From CAZNMF01 sp964573795 (lineage in GTDB: Bacteria; Acidobacteriota; Vicinamibacteria; Vicinamibacterales; SCN-69-37), in NCBI GenBank assembly GCA_964573795.1, contig CAZNMF010000049.1, forward strand, positions 16,994 to 80,993: DNA of 64,000 bases, written 5' to 3'. The notes under the pieces were generated by a model, which saw only the letters and a program-made list of their open reading frames with translations, did no database searches and had not been told where the DNA came from. The position numbers and the translations under genes are program-made. Shown here one piece after another: positions 1-11,016 of this stretch. How positions within the stretch are numbered: the first letter of the stretch is position 1; each line of letters begins with the position of its first letter.

Positions 1-169
1 GATCTGCTCCGACGGCCTCTCGAGCGTCGTCGGCAAGCCGGTCATCGAGCGGATCCTCGCGACGAACGCGGATCTCGAGTCGATCTGCCAGGCGCTCATC
101 AACGCGGCCAACGACGGCGGCGGACCGGACAACATCACCGTCGCGATGCTGCAGGTCGATGTGGACTAA
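1..169 (+). CDS. PP2C-type protein phosphatase, C-terminal end (partial)
   Basis: The 5' part lies outside the window. The reading frame starting at base 2 gives 55 residues ending in TAA at 167-169. It contains CSDGLSS near its start and GGGPDNITV near its end, the two C-terminal motifs of PP2C/Stp1-type Ser/Thr phosphatases; the Asp residues of SDG and PDN bind the metal in this family. The following permease gene starts inside it (11-base overlap), so the two are probably cotranscribed. The substrate cannot be told from this fragment. Confidence 0.8.
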   Translation, partial: ICSDGLSSVVGKPVIERILATNADLESICQALINAANDGGGPDNITVAMLQVDVD

Positions 170-974
170 CCTCGCCAGCCTGCTGCGTCATCGCGGCCTG
201 ATCCAGAGCCTGGTCGTTCGCGAGCTGAAAGCGCGCTATCGCGGATCGGTGCTCGGCTTCTTCTGGTCGTTCGTCAACCCGCTGCTGCTGCTGTCGGTCT
301 ACACGTTCGTGTTCGCCTACATCATGCCGAACGAGGAGGAGCGCACGCGGCCGTACTCGGTGTTCATGTTCTGCGCGCTGCTGCCCTGGACGTGGTTCCA
401 GACATCGATCAACGAAGCGGCGGGCTCGCTGATTTCCGGCGGGAACCTCATCAAGAAAGTGCTGTTTCCAGCCGAAGTGCTGCCGATCGTCACCGTGCTT
501 GCGAACATGGTGCACTTCCTGCTGGGCCTCCCGATCCTCGCGGCGTTCATGGTGGGCAGGCACCACTACCCGTATCCGGCCAATTTGCCGTGGTTTCCGC
601 TGGTGGTGCTGATTCAGCTGATCTTCACGATTGCGTTGGCGCTCATCGTGTCGTCGCTGACCGTGCACTTTCGCGATCTGCGGGATCTCGTCTCGAACCT
701 GTTGACGTTCTGGTTCTTCGCGACGCCAATCATCTACGACTACCAGGCGAAGAACGTCCAGGCGCTGAAGTGGCTGTTCAACATCAATCCGTTCTTCCAT
801 CTGTCCGTGTCGTATCAGGAGATCCTGTTCTTCCATCCCGAACATCCTGGCGACACGTTCATGAACGGGCATCTGATGTGGCTGCTGGTCATGGGAGCCG
901 CGTCCTGCCTGCTGTTTCTCGTGGCGTACTGGCTCTTCGACCGCCTGCGTGACTCGTTCGCGGAGGTCGTATGA
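159..974 (+). CDS. ABC-2 type polysaccharide exporter permease (Wzm/TagG-like)
   Basis: A 271-residue integral membrane protein with about six hydrophobic segments. The N-terminal LVVRELKARYRGSVLGFFWS is the hallmark of polysaccharide/polyol-phosphate ABC permeases. This subunit would form the inner-membrane channel that exports a lipid-linked O-antigen or similar glycan. The ATPase gene starts 4 bases inside it (ATGA, 971-974), and that partner has a Wzt-type C-terminal domain, so the pair forms one exporter. The length is normal for the family. The exported glycan is unknown because no glycosyltransferases are visible in the window. Confidence 0.9.
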   Translation: MWTNLASLLRHRGLIQSLVVRELKARYRGSVLGFFWSFVNPLLLLSVYTFVFAYIMPNEEERTRPYSVFMFCALLPWTWFQTSINEAAGSLISGGNLIKKVLFPAEVLPIVTVLANMVHFLLGLPILAAFMVGRHHYPYPANLPWFPLVVLIQLIFTIALALIVSSLTVHFRDLRDLVSNLLTFWFFATPIIYDYQAKNVQALKWLFNINPFFHLSVSYQEILFFHPEHPGDTFMNGHLMWLLVMGAASCLLFLVAYWLFDRLRDSFAEVV

Positions 975-2290
975 CGCCCGCCATCGAGCTCGATCGCGCC
1001 ACGAAGATCTATCGTCGCTACGGCGGCCGGCAGTTCGCCACGCTGAAAAGCGCGCTGCTGCAGCGCAGCGTCATGCGCGATCTGCAGCCGCGCGAGACGT
1101 TCACCGCGGTGCAGAACCTGAGCTGTCAGGTCGCCCAGGGCCAGACGCTCGGCGTGATTGGCCGGAACGGATCGGGCAAGAGCACGACGCTGAAGCTCGT
1201 GGCCGGCATCACGAAGCCAACGAGCGGCACGGTGCGCGTGCGCGGCCGCATCTCGGCCCTCATCGAGCTGGGCGCGGGCTTTCATCCGGAGATCTCCGGG
1301 CGCGAGAACGTCTTCATCAACGGCATCATGCTCGGGCTCTCGCGGCACGAGATTCAGCAGCGCTTCGACGAGATCGTCGAGTTCGCGGAGCTGCGGGAGT
1401 TCATCGACGCGCCCGTCAAGACGTACTCGTCCGGCATGTACATGCGGCTGGGGTTCGCCGTCGCGATCCACGTCGACCCGGACGTGCTGCTCGTGGACGA
1501 GGTCCTCGCCGTCGGCGACGAGGGCTTCACGCACAAGTGCCTCGACAAGTTCGGCGAGTTCAAGCGCCGCAACAAGACCATCCTGCTCGTGACGCACTCG
1601 CTCGGCCTCGTCGAGCGCTTCTGCGACGAAGCGCTGTGGCTCGATCACGGCCAGAAGCGCGAGCAGGGCGATCCCAAGCGCGTCATCGGCGCGTACATGA
1701 CCGACGTCGAGCGGCAGGAAGAACACGAGCTCGCGGCGGCCGACGCGAAGCATCAGCAGGAAGCGGATGCCGCCGACGCGTCGCCGCAAGGCGCGATCGA
1801 AGCGCACGGCATCGTCGAGGACATGACGCGCGCGACCGAGGGCCGGTGGGGCATCGGCGGCGCGCAGATCTCCGACGTGACGCTGTTCGGCGATCACGGC
1901 CAGCCGACGCAGATCTTTCACACCGGCGAGCCGGTGACGATTCAGTTCACCGTCTCGACGCCGAAGCCGATCGCGGACTTCGCCTTCGGCATCGGCGTCT
2001 TCAACGCCGAAGGCGTCTGCGTCTACGGCACGAACACGGACATCGAAGAGTACGAGCCGGCGGAGCTGGCCGGATCGTCGAACGTGCGGCTGGAGATCGA
2101 CGCGCTCGATCTGGTCGAAGGGACGTACAAGCTCGACGTCGCAGTCCACCGGCGCGACGGCACGCCGTACGACTATCATCGTCTTCTGCACACGTTTCGT
2201 GTGAAGTCGCGGCTCAAGGACATCGGCATCTACCGGCCGAAGCATCGCTGGACGTTCTCGCCGACGGTGACCTTCCGGCTGAAGCCCTGA
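971..2290 (+). CDS. ABC transporter ATP-binding protein with Wzt-like C-terminal domain
   Basis: A 439-residue ATPase. Walker A GRNGSGKS is at residues 64-71, the signature YSSGMYMRLG is near 152-161, Walker B VLLVDE and a D-loop follow at about 173-182, and the switch histidine is in LLVTHS. Residues 1-250 form the nucleotide-binding domain. An Ala/Glu/Asp-rich linker leads to a beta-rich C-terminal domain (about 290-439) of the Wzt_C type, which in characterised exporters recognises the capped end of the O-polysaccharide. It is translationally coupled to the permease. The order of motifs and the length fit Wzt rather than the shorter TagH type. Confidence 0.92.
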   Translation: MTPAIELDRATKIYRRYGGRQFATLKSALLQRSVMRDLQPRETFTAVQNLSCQVAQGQTLGVIGRNGSGKSTTLKLVAGITKPTSGTVRVRGRISALIELGAGFHPEISGRENVFINGIMLGLSRHEIQQRFDEIVEFAELREFIDAPVKTYSSGMYMRLGFAVAIHVDPDVLLVDEVLAVGDEGFTHKCLDKFGEFKRRNKTILLVTHSLGLVERFCDEALWLDHGQKREQGDPKRVIGAYMTDVERQEEHELAAADAKHQQEADAADASPQGAIEAHGIVEDMTRATEGRWGIGGAQISDVTLFGDHGQPTQIFHTGEPVTIQFTVSTPKPIADFAFGIGVFNAEGVCVYGTNTDIEEYEPAELAGSSNVRLEIDALDLVEGTYKLDVAVHRRDGTPYDYHRLLHTFRVKSRLKDIGIYRPKHRWTFSPTVTFRLKP

Positions 2291-2311
2291 TCGCCCGCGG
2301 CCGTCTTCGCG

Positions 2312-2797
2312 GTGCCCGTCATGCCTGTGCTCGATCGCTCGTCCGCTCGCACGCTCGTCGAGTCGTGGCGCCACGCCGGCCGCCGCGTCGTGTTCACGAA
2401 TGGCGTGTTCGATCTGCTGCACCCGGGGCACGTCCGCTACCTGCAGGCCGCGCGGGCCCAGGGCGACGCGCTCATCGTCGCGGTGAACTCCGATCGATCG
2501 GCGCGCGGCAACAAGGGGCCGGAGCGGCCGGTCACACCGGAACGGGAGCGCGCCGAGATCGTCGCGGCACTCGACTGCGTCGACGCCGCCGTCATCTTCG
2601 ACGAGCCGACGCCCGACGCGATCGTGAAAGCCATTCAGCCTGACGTGCTGGTCAAAGGCGCGGACTGGGCGGCGGATCAGATTGTCGGCCGCGACACGGT
2701 CGAGGCTCGCGGCGGCATCGTCGTCCGCGTGCCGATCGAGCCGGGCTGGTCGACGACTTCGATCCTCCAGAAGATTCAACGTACCTCGCAGCCGTGA
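2312..2797 (+). CDS. rfaE2: D-glycero-beta-D-manno-heptose 1-phosphate adenylyltransferase (RfaE2/HldE C-terminal type)
   Basis: A 161-residue stand-alone nucleotidyltransferase. VFTNGVFDLLHPGH carries the HxGH ATP-binding motif (about residues 36-39), and the second conserved block is GWSTTSIL near the C-terminus. In lipopolysaccharide synthesis this domain transfers AMP to heptose 1-phosphate; in enterobacteria it is fused to the kinase, here it stands alone. Two starts are possible, GTG 2312 and ATG 2321. It lies 21 bases after the exporter ATPase and overlaps mfd by 4 bases. The neighbouring exporter supports a role in cell-surface glycans. A related glycerol-3-phosphate cytidylyltransferase activity is less likely. 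Confidence 0.85.
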   Translation: MPVMPVLDRSSARTLVESWRHAGRRVVFTNGVFDLLHPGHVRYLQAARAQGDALIVAVNSDRSARGNKGPERPVTPERERAEIVAALDCVDAAVIFDEPTPDAIVKAIQPDVLVKGADWAADQIVGRDTVEARGGIVVRVPIEPGWSTTSILQKIQRTSQP

Positions 2798-5700
2798 TCG
2801 GTTCGTCCTCGTCTCTCGCGTTTCGCTCGCTGCTGAAGTCCGCGGCGCATCGTGCCGGTCTGGATCGGTCCGCCCCCGAGACGACGGGCCTCACGCCGCA
2901 GGCGCTCGCCTGGCATGCCGCCGTCCTCGCGCAGGAGACGCCGATCCTGCTCGTCGTGCCGACGGACGCCGATGTCGAGCAGGTGGTCGCCGATGCGCGG
3001 CTGTTTCTCAGCGTCCTCCTGGGCCTGTCCGATCGCGACGTGGAGGACGCCGTCCTCGGGTGCCCATCGCAGGAAGTCGATCCCTATCGCGGGCTCGCGC
3101 CACACCTCGAGGTCGCGTCAGCGCGCGCGCGCGCGTTGTTCGCGCTCGCCTCCGGCAGCGCGAAGCTCGTGGTCGTCTCGGCGCGCGCGTTGCTGCCGAA
3201 GCTCAGCGATCCCGAACGTTTCGCCCGCGCCGGCATCTCGCTGCATGCCGGCGTGGAGATCGCACCGCAGGACCTGGGCGATCGGCTGGCCGTCGCGGGC
3301 TTTGCGCCGGAAGATCCCGTCGACGAGCACGGCGAGCTCTGCGTGCGCGGCGGCGTCGTCGATTTCTATCCCGCGTCCGAGACGACGCCGATCCGCCTCG
3401 AGTTCATCGGCGACATCGTCGAGTCGATCCGCCGCTTCGACAGCGCGACACAGCGATCGCTCGCGGCAATCGATCGCGTCACGATCGCGCCGCAGCGCGA
3501 GCTGTTGCCGGATCCCGTGCGGCCGGACGATCCGGCGGCCGCGGATCGATCCGCCACGATCGTCGACTACGCGCGCCGCGCTCGCGCGCAGGTCATCGTC
3601 TTCGAGCCAGACGACGTCGCCGAGCGTGGAAGCAGCCTCGAGCGCCAGTGGCGGCAGTCGGCCGAGGACGCCGCGGCCCGTCATCCGTCGGCCCTGCCGT
3701 ACGAGTCGATCGCGGCGGATTGGGAGCTCGTCACGACGTGGCTGTCGCGCGCGCATCGCGTGAGCGCGCTGGCCATCGACGAGTCGCGGGAGTCGGCGCA
3801 CATCGCCAGCGTGCCGGCGCTGGAATATCGCGGCCGGATCGGCGATTGGGCCGCCGAGATCCGCCAGGCGCGCGAGCGCGGCGAGACGGTCGTGTTCGTC
3901 TCCGCCACGCCCGGGCGCGCCGAGCGCATCATCGAGATTCTCGCCGACTACGAAGTGCGGGCGCGCGCGGTGCGCGAGGCCGACGATCTCGCCAATGCGG
4001 CCGTGCTCGTCGCCACGGGCCGTCTGTCGCGCGGCTTCCACCTGCCGTCGGGCGGGATTCTCTTCTTTGCCGAGACCGATCTCTTCGAGGAAGAGCGCCG
4101 CGTGCACGAGCGCCGCCGCGCGTCGACGCGCAGCTTTTTCTCCGACTTCCGCGATCTGAAGATCGGCGATCTCGTCGTCCACGTCGACAACGGCATCGGA
4201 CGATTCGTCGGCCTCAAACGGCTGACGGTCACGCCCGGCCAGCCGCCGCAGGAGTTCATGGAGCTGCGGTACGCCGGCGAGGACAAGCTCTTCGTTCCGC
4301 TCGAGCGGCTCGATCTCGTCCAGAAGTACACGGGCGGCGCGGCGCCGGCGCTCGACAAGCTCGGCGGCACGACGTGGGAGAAGGCGAAGACGCGCGTCAA
4401 GAAGGCGATGCGCGACATGGCCGAAGAGCTGCTGAAGCTCTACGCGGCGCGCAAGGCCGTGGCGGGACACGCCTTCAGCCCGGACTCGCACTGGCAGCAG
4501 GAGTTCGCCGACGCCTTCGAGTACGACCTCACGTCCGATCAGCAATCGGCGATCGCCGACATCACGCGCGACATGGAGTCGACGACGCCGATGGACCGGC
4601 TGCTGTGCGGCGACGTCGGCTATGGCAAGACCGAGGTCGCGATGCGCGCGGCGTTCAAGGCCGTCATCGACGGCAAGCAGGTCGCGTTCCTCGCGCCGAC
4701 CACGGTGCTCGCGTTTCAGCACGCGCGGACGTTGAAGGAGCGGTTCGCCGGTTTTCCCGTGCGGATCGACATGGTCAGCCGCTTCAGATCGAAACAGGAG
4801 CAGCAGGAGATCCTCGAGCAGGTCTCGCGTGGCCAGATCGACATCATCGTCGGCACGCACCGGCTGCTGTCGAAGGACGTCGCGTTCCGCGATCTCGGCC
4901 TGCTGGTCGTCGACGAAGAGCAGCGATTCGGCGTCGCGCACAAGGAGCGCATCAAGCAGCTCCGCAAGCGCGTCGACGTGCTGACGATGACGGCGACGCC
5001 CATTCCGCGCACGCTGAACATGTCGCTCGTCGGCATTCGCGACATGTCCGTGATCGAGACGCCGCCGCGCGATCGGCTGGCGATCCAGACGCAGGTCGCC
5101 AAGTTCGACACGGAGGTCATCACGCGCGCGATCCGCACCGAGCTCGAGCGCGGCGGACAGGTGTACTTCGTCCACAACCGCGTCGAGTCGATCTACTCGA
5201 TGGCGAACCTCGTCGGCCGGCTCGTGCCCGAGGCGCGGCTCGTCGTCGGCCACGGGCAGATGGGCGACGACGCCCTCGAGAAGGTGATGGTCGACTTCGT
5301 CTCGCACCAGTTCGACGTGCTGATTGCGACGACCATCGTCGAAAACGGGCTCGACATCCCGAACGCGAACACGATCGTCATCAATCGCGCGGATCGCTAC
5401 GGCCTCGCGCAGCTCTATCAGCTTCGCGGCCGCGTCGGCCGCGCCGATCGCCGGGCGTACGCGTATCTGCTGATTCCGGCGGAGCAGACGTTGTCGCCGA
5501 TCGCGCGCCGGCGGCTGGCGGCGATTCGCGAGTTCAGCGATCTCGGCAGCGGGTTCCGCATCGCGGCGCTGGATTTGGAGATCCGCGGCGCGGGTAATCT
5601 GCTCGGCGGACAGCAGAGCGGCCACATCGAGGCCGTCGGCTTCGACATGTACACGAAGCTCCTCGATCAGACGATCCGCGAGCTGAAGGGCGAGGACCTG

Positions 5701-6357
5701 GAAGACGAGCGCCGCGCGGCCGTCAATCTGCGGCTCGACCTGCGCGTCGACGAGCACTACGTGCCGGACACGAACCAGCGCCTCATGGTCTACCGGCGGC
5801 TGGCGAGCGCGAGGACGCTCGACGAGGTGTCGAGTGCCGTCGACGAGACGCGCGACCGCTACGGCCCGCCGCCGGCGTCGGTGCAGCATCTCGCGGAGTA
5901 CGCGCGCGTGCGCGTGCTGGCCGATCGCATCGGCGTCGAGACCCTCGACCGCGAGGGCCAGATCGTGACCATGAGATTCAGGCCGGACGCGAAGGTCGAG
6001 CCGGGCGTGCTGGCGCGGCTGCTGCAGACGCGCGGCGACCTCGCCCTTGTGCCTCCTGTCGTGCTCCGACTCGATCTGTCGAAGCCCGCTGCGGCGCCGT
6101 CAGGGCCGCCCAGTCGTCCGAGGGTGCCGACGGCCGGACGGCTCGTCCCCGCGTCGAAGACACCGAAGAGCCGCGAGCCCGAGACCATCCCGGCCGAGTC
6201 CTGGTGGGCGACTCGCGCGACGGCGAAGGTCGAGCCAGGCTTCACGCGCGGAGAAATTCTCGCGGAGGCGCCGCCCGATCCGGCAGCCCCAGGCGGGCTC
6301 TTCGAGCGGCTGGGTGACGTGCTGAATCAGTTGAGCCAGGCGCTCGTTACGGGCTAA
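2794..6357 (+). CDS. mfd: Transcription-repair coupling factor Mfd
   Basis: An 1187-residue SF2 translocase that removes stalled RNA polymerase from DNA lesions and recruits UvrA. The N-terminal UvrB-like region covers about residues 1-350. The CarD-like RNA-polymerase interaction domain contains GDLVVHVDNGIGRF (about 458-471). The RecG-type motor has Walker A GDVGYGKT near 606, the DEEQ box near 705 and motif VI QLRGRVGRADRR. The C-terminal TRCF domain ends with a Pro-rich extension of roughly 100 residues that looks poorly conserved. It starts with GTG 2794, overlapping the preceding stop as GTGA. Full family length. Confidence 0.97.
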   Translation: MIGSSSSLAFRSLLKSAAHRAGLDRSAPETTGLTPQALAWHAAVLAQETPILLVVPTDADVEQVVADARLFLSVLLGLSDRDVEDAVLGCPSQEVDPYRGLAPHLEVASARARALFALASGSAKLVVVSARALLPKLSDPERFARAGISLHAGVEIAPQDLGDRLAVAGFAPEDPVDEHGELCVRGGVVDFYPASETTPIRLEFIGDIVESIRRFDSATQRSLAAIDRVTIAPQRELLPDPVRPDDPAAADRSATIVDYARRARAQVIVFEPDDVAERGSSLERQWRQSAEDAAARHPSALPYESIAADWELVTTWLSRAHRVSALAIDESRESAHIASVPALEYRGRIGDWAAEIRQARERGETVVFVSATPGRAERIIEILADYEVRARAVREADDLANAAVLVATGRLSRGFHLPSGGILFFAETDLFEEERRVHERRRASTRSFFSDFRDLKIGDLVVHVDNGIGRFVGLKRLTVTPGQPPQEFMELRYAGEDKLFVPLERLDLVQKYTGGAAPALDKLGGTTWEKAKTRVKKAMRDMAEELLKLYAARKAVAGHAFSPDSHWQQEFADAFEYDLTSDQQSAIADITRDMESTTPMDRLLCGDVGYGKTEVAMRAAFKAVIDGKQVAFLAPTTVLAFQHARTLKERFAGFPVRIDMVSRFRSKQEQQEILEQVSRGQIDIIVGTHRLLSKDVAFRDLGLLVVDEEQRFGVAHKERIKQLRKRVDVLTMTATPIPRTLNMSLVGIRDMSVIETPPRDRLAIQTQVAKFDTEVITRAIRTELERGGQVYFVHNRVESIYSMANLVGRLVPEARLVVGHGQMGDDALEKVMVDFVSHQFDVLIATTIVENGLDIPNANTIVINRADRYGLAQLYQLRGRVGRADRRAYAYLLIPAEQTLSPIARRRLAAIREFSDLGSGFRIAALDLEIRGAGNLLGGQQSGHIEAVGFDMYTKLLDQTIRELKGEDLEDERRAAVNLRLDLRVDEHYVPDTNQRLMVYRRLASARTLDEVSSAVDETRDRYGPPPASVQHLAEYARVRVLADRIGVETLDREGQIVTMRFRPDAKVEPGVLARLLQTRGDLALVPPVVLRLDLSKPAAAPSGPPSRPRVPTAGRLVPASKTPKSREPETIPAESWWATRATAKVEPGFTRGEILAEAPPDPAAPGGLFERLGDVLNQLSQALVTG

Positions 6358-6406
6358 GATCTTGATTCTGCGTCAGTTGTCGACGCGGCAGTGGAGTAGG
6401 GATCCA

Positions 6407-7651
6407 ATGAGAACGTGGCCGGCACTCGTCGTCACCGCCGTCTTCGCGAGCGCCGTGTCGCTGGCCGCGCAGGCGCCTGCTCAGACGCCGTCGACTCCGC
6501 CGGCCGCACCGCCGCCTGCGTCGCCCGCGCCAACACCGGCGCCCGAGGCACCGTCGTCCACGGCAGCGCCGAGCGCAGAGCCTGCGGCGAGCACGGCCGC
6601 GGCGTCGACCTCGTCGGCGCCGAAGAGCGCGATCGTCGAGCGCGTCCTCGTGCGCGTGAACGGCGAGATCCTCACGCAGTCGCAGCTCACGCAGCGGCAG
6701 ATTCAGGCCCTTCGCGACATGGATCCTGCCAAGCGCAACGACGCCAACCTCGAGGCGACGGTCGCCGAGATCACGCCCGACCTGCTCGTGACGGCCGTCG
6801 ACGAGCTCCTGCTCGTCCAGCGCGGCCGCGAGATGGGCGTGAAGTTCACCGACGATCAGTTCAAGGACGCGCTCGACAACATCAAGAAGGACAACAAGCT
6901 CGACGATGAGGCGTTCAAGGCAGCGTTGAAACAGGAGGGGCTGACGCTCGACGAGCTGCGGCAGCAGCTCGAGAAGACGTTCCTGATCCGCGCCGTCCAG
7001 CAGCGCGAGATCGGCCCGAGCATGTCCGTCACGCAGGAAGAGCAGCGCCAGTACTACGAGAAGCACAAGGCCGATTTCATGACGCCGCTCACGGTGACGC
7101 TGCGCGAGATTCTCGTCACCGTGCCGACCGCCAACCAGCGCGGCCAGACCGTGTTCAGCGTGGCGTCCGACAACGCCGCCAAGGCCAAGATCGAGGCGCT
7201 GCGCGCGCGCGCCGTCGCGGGCGAGGACTTCGTCGCGCTCGTGAACGAGGCATCCGAGTCGTCGACGAAGGCGTCGGGCGGGCTCATCGGTCCCGTGAAT
7301 TTCGCCGATCTCACGACCGCGCTGCAGGACGCGGTGAACGCCCTGCAGCCCGGCGGCGTCACGCCGCCGCTGCGCGGGACGCGCGGCTATCAGATCTTCA
7401 AGCTGGAGACGCGATCGACGCCGGAGCTGCGGCCGTTCGACGCCGTCCGCCCGGAGATCGAGCGCGCGATTCGCGACGAGCGGATCGATCCCGAGACGCA
7501 GAAGATGCTGGCGCGCCTGCGCACGCAGGCGGTCATCGAGTGGAAGGACGACAGCTTCAAGGCGATGTACGAGAAGCAGATCGCCAAGCAGGCCGCGTCG
7601 GCCGCGACGCCGTCGTCATCGTCATCGGCGCCGGCTCCGGTCGACAAGTGA
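6407..7651 (+). CDS. SurA-like periplasmic peptidyl-prolyl cis-trans isomerase
   Basis: A 414-residue secreted protein. The ATG at 6407 is chosen because it begins a clean signal peptide (MRTWPALVVTAVFASAVS); a TTG 45 bases upstream would spoil it. A Pro/Ala/Ser-rich linker (about 25-75) is followed by a SurA N-terminal chaperone region beginning near VLVRVNGEILTQSQL, then a parvulin (PPIC) domain at about 225-335. Such proteins escort outer-membrane proteins through the periplasm. dusB overlaps its end by 4 bases (GTGA), so this, dusB and probably mfd form one operon. It could also be a PrsA/PpiD-like foldase. Confidence 0.88.
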   Translation: MRTWPALVVTAVFASAVSLAAQAPAQTPSTPPAAPPPASPAPTPAPEAPSSTAAPSAEPAASTAAASTSSAPKSAIVERVLVRVNGEILTQSQLTQRQIQALRDMDPAKRNDANLEATVAEITPDLLVTAVDELLLVQRGREMGVKFTDDQFKDALDNIKKDNKLDDEAFKAALKQEGLTLDELRQQLEKTFLIRAVQQREIGPSMSVTQEEQRQYYEKHKADFMTPLTVTLREILVTVPTANQRGQTVFSVASDNAAKAKIEALRARAVAGEDFVALVNEASESSTKASGGLIGPVNFADLTTALQDAVNALQPGGVTPPLRGTRGYQIFKLETRSTPELRPFDAVRPEIERAIRDERIDPETQKMLARLRTQAVIEWKDDSFKAMYEKQIAKQAASAATPSSSSSAPAPVDK

Positions 7652-8691
7652 AGATCGGCGCCGTCTCGATCGAACATCCCGTCGCGCTGGCGCCGATGGC
7701 CGGCATGACGGACACCGCGTTCCGCCGCCTCGTCAAGCGCAAGGGCGGATGCGGTCTCGTCGTGACCGAAATGGTCAGCTCCGAGGGCCTCGTGCGCGGG
7801 ATCGATCGCACGCTCGAGTACGCGGAGTACACCGAGGAAGAGCGCCCAGTCTCGATCCAGATCTTCGGCGGCGATCCCGCCGTGATGGCCGACGCCGCGC
7901 AGGTCGTCGAAGGCATGGGCGCGGACATCGTCGACATCAACATGGGATGTCCGGTCCCGAAGATCGCCAAGCACAACGCCGGATGCAGTCTGATGCGCGA
8001 GCCAGAGCACGCGGCGAGTGTCGTGCGCGCGATGGCCAAGGCGGTCAAGATTCCCGTGACCGTCAAGATGCGTGCGGGCTGGAACGAGCACGAGATCAAC
8101 GCGCCCACGCTGGCGCGCATGGCGCAGGACGCCGGCGCCGCCGCGCTCGCCGTCCACGGACGCACGGCCGCCCAGTCGTACACGGGCGAGTCGGACTGGA
8201 CGCTGATCGAACGCGTCGCGGCCGCGGTGTCGATTCCGGTGTTCGGATCGGGCGATTGCGTCCTGCCCGACGACGTCGTTTCGCGCCTCGCGAGCGGACG
8301 CGTGGCAGGGGTGCTCGTCGGCCGCGGTGCGCTCCGCAATCCCTGGATCTTCAGCCAGGCCGCAAGCGCGATCGACGGCGGCCTGCCCTCGGCGGTTTCG
8401 CTCGCGGAGCGAGGCCGGTTCCTGCTCGACTATGTCGACCTGCTGCTCGCCGAGCGCGTTGCCGAGAGCGACGGGTTCAGGCACTCGGCTCCAGGGCATG
8501 CACCGGCGCCGCCGGCGGCGGCCAGGGGCCGCGAACGCTGGGTGATCAACAAGCTCCGTGCGTTGGGATCCTGGTATACGAAGGGGCTCGACGGCGGAAG
8601 CCAGCTTCGGGTCGCCATCAACAGCGCCGAGTCAATCGAGGCGCTGCGCTCGATCATCGGCAGCTTCTTCATGAACGAAGCCGCTGCATAG
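7648..8691 (+). CDS. dusB: tRNA-dihydrouridine synthase DusB
   Basis: A 347-residue FMN enzyme that reduces specific uridines in the tRNA D-arm. APMAGMTD lies at residues 15-22 and the catalytic cysteine is Cys101 in NMGCPVPK; an SMR-like core TVKMRAGW and HGRTAAQSYTG follow, as in DusB/Nifr3. The start is GTG 7648, overlapping the preceding stop; an upstream in-frame extension is just the isomerase gene in another frame. A low-complexity segment near residues 285-305 (PGHAPAPPAAARG) interrupts the C-terminal helical domain. It ends 1 base from the convergent gene. Confidence 0.95.
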   Translation: MKIGAVSIEHPVALAPMAGMTDTAFRRLVKRKGGCGLVVTEMVSSEGLVRGIDRTLEYAEYTEEERPVSIQIFGGDPAVMADAAQVVEGMGADIVDINMGCPVPKIAKHNAGCSLMREPEHAASVVRAMAKAVKIPVTVKMRAGWNEHEINAPTLARMAQDAGAAALAVHGRTAAQSYTGESDWTLIERVAAAVSIPVFGSGDCVLPDDVVSRLASGRVAGVLVGRGALRNPWIFSQAASAIDGGLPSAVSLAERGRFLLDYVDLLLAERVAESDGFRHSAPGHAPAPPAAARGRERWVINKLRALGSWYTKGLDGGSQLRVAINSAESIEALRSIIGSFFMNEAAA

Positions 8692-8692
8692 G

Positions 8693-9049
8693 TCAAAAGG
8701 CCAATTTGTTGGCCGCGTCAGCGGCATCAACGTCGACCCACTCGACTTCAGAGACGATGGCGCGCTCGCAGTACTCCCAAAACAATCGTCCCAGCACTTC
8801 GTGCTTGGGGTCGTTCAGGTAGCCGACAAGTCCTTCGGCGCCATCAAATTCGAGCACGGCTGCGTATTTGTAGGTCGTGTCACCAAGCGACCTGCCATAT
8901 CCAGGATCGATCTCGACTCTGCGTCCAACCGAGAGCCGCCTGACCGTCTCGATAGACCTGCACGTCTCAATCACGGATTGGGCAAATGCCAATTTCTGAG
9001 ACTGATCCAGTCCGGCCTTTGGCTCGAAGAGCACGATGTGCGCAATCAT
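8693..9049 (-). CDS. Dabb-family (stress-responsive alpha/beta barrel) protein
   Basis: A 118-residue protein starting MIAHIVLFEPKAG. The opening strand with a conserved His, the central YKYAAVLEFDGAEG and the closing strand near IVSEVEWVDV match small dimeric Dabb ferredoxin-fold proteins. The biochemical role of most members is unknown. The start codon overlaps the stop of the upstream gene (ATGA at 9046-9049), so it is the last gene of the NtrC operon. Its base use looks slightly less GC-biased than its neighbours. Confidence 0.8.
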   Translation of the reverse strand: MIAHIVLFEPKAGLDQSQKLAFAQSVIETCRSIETVRRLSVGRRVEIDPGYGRSLGDTTYKYAAVLEFDGAEGLVGYLNDPKHEVLGRLFWEYCERAIVSEVEWVDVDAADAANKLAF

Positions 9050-9447
9050 CGGGATCGCTTGGGGCCGCGCGACTGCGGCGGGCGACGGGGAGGCCGGCGC
9101 TGGCCGTCACCAGCGTCACTGGTCTTCGCGGAGATCAGGCGGCGTTTGAAGCGCGCGCGCTTCTCGTCGCGCGTGAGTTTGTACTTGGCTCGTGGATCGA
9201 CATGAGCGCCGCCTGGCCGCCATTCGCGATCCCGCGCCGCGCTCGCCCGTCGTCGTGCCGCGAACGCGTCGTCGGCTGCCTGCGGCGAGTCCCAGAATCG
9301 CCCGCGATCGAACCACTTGAGTGCCACGTTCGGCTGCGTGCGCTGGAGCTGACGGAGCGTCGGCAGCAGATCCTCGGCCCGTCTCGCGCGAAAAGCCGTC
9401 GGCTGCGCGCCCGCGACGATCACCCAGCAGCAGAATCGCTTCGTCAT
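9046..9447 (-). CDS. Conserved hypothetical basic protein
   Basis: 133 residues. The N-terminal half (RAEDLLPTLRQLQRTQPNVA then LKWFDRGRFWDSP) looks folded and conserved; the C-terminal third is rich in Arg, Lys and Pro and is probably disordered or nucleic-acid binding. I do not recognise a named family. It starts 3 bases after the stop of the NtrC-type regulator and overlaps the Dabb gene by 4 bases, so the three are cotranscribed. No signal peptide or membrane segment is visible. Confidence 0.7.
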   Translation of the reverse strand: MTKRFCCWVIVAGAQPTAFRARRAEDLLPTLRQLQRTQPNVALKWFDRGRFWDSPQAADDAFAARRRASAARDREWRPGGAHVDPRAKYKLTRDEKRARFKRRLISAKTSDAGDGQRRPPRRPPQSRGPKRSR

Positions 9448-9450
9448 CGC

Positions 9451-10836
<1,386 letters not shown>

Positions 10837-11016
10837 GAAAGCGACGGTATCTTGACACGAAGCGCGGGCCGAATCGAGGGTGAGGCCTGCGGCGGAGTCG
10901 CCGCCAGGAGGCAGCCAGTTAAAGTCACCGTCGAACGTCGCCGATATTGTGGGTGAACGCGCCCTCGGGCGCGCGGCCGAGTGCACAACCTCCCTCGGCC
11001 GCTGGATGGGTGAGCG

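Noticed and set aside
815..2779. Minus-strand frame opposite the ABC ATPase
   Set aside because: It covers three well-supported plus-strand genes and lacks recognisable motifs.
10837..10986. N-terminal extension of the NtrC regulator
   Set aside because: The extra 50 residues are not protein-like, and the receiver fold begins at ATG 10836.
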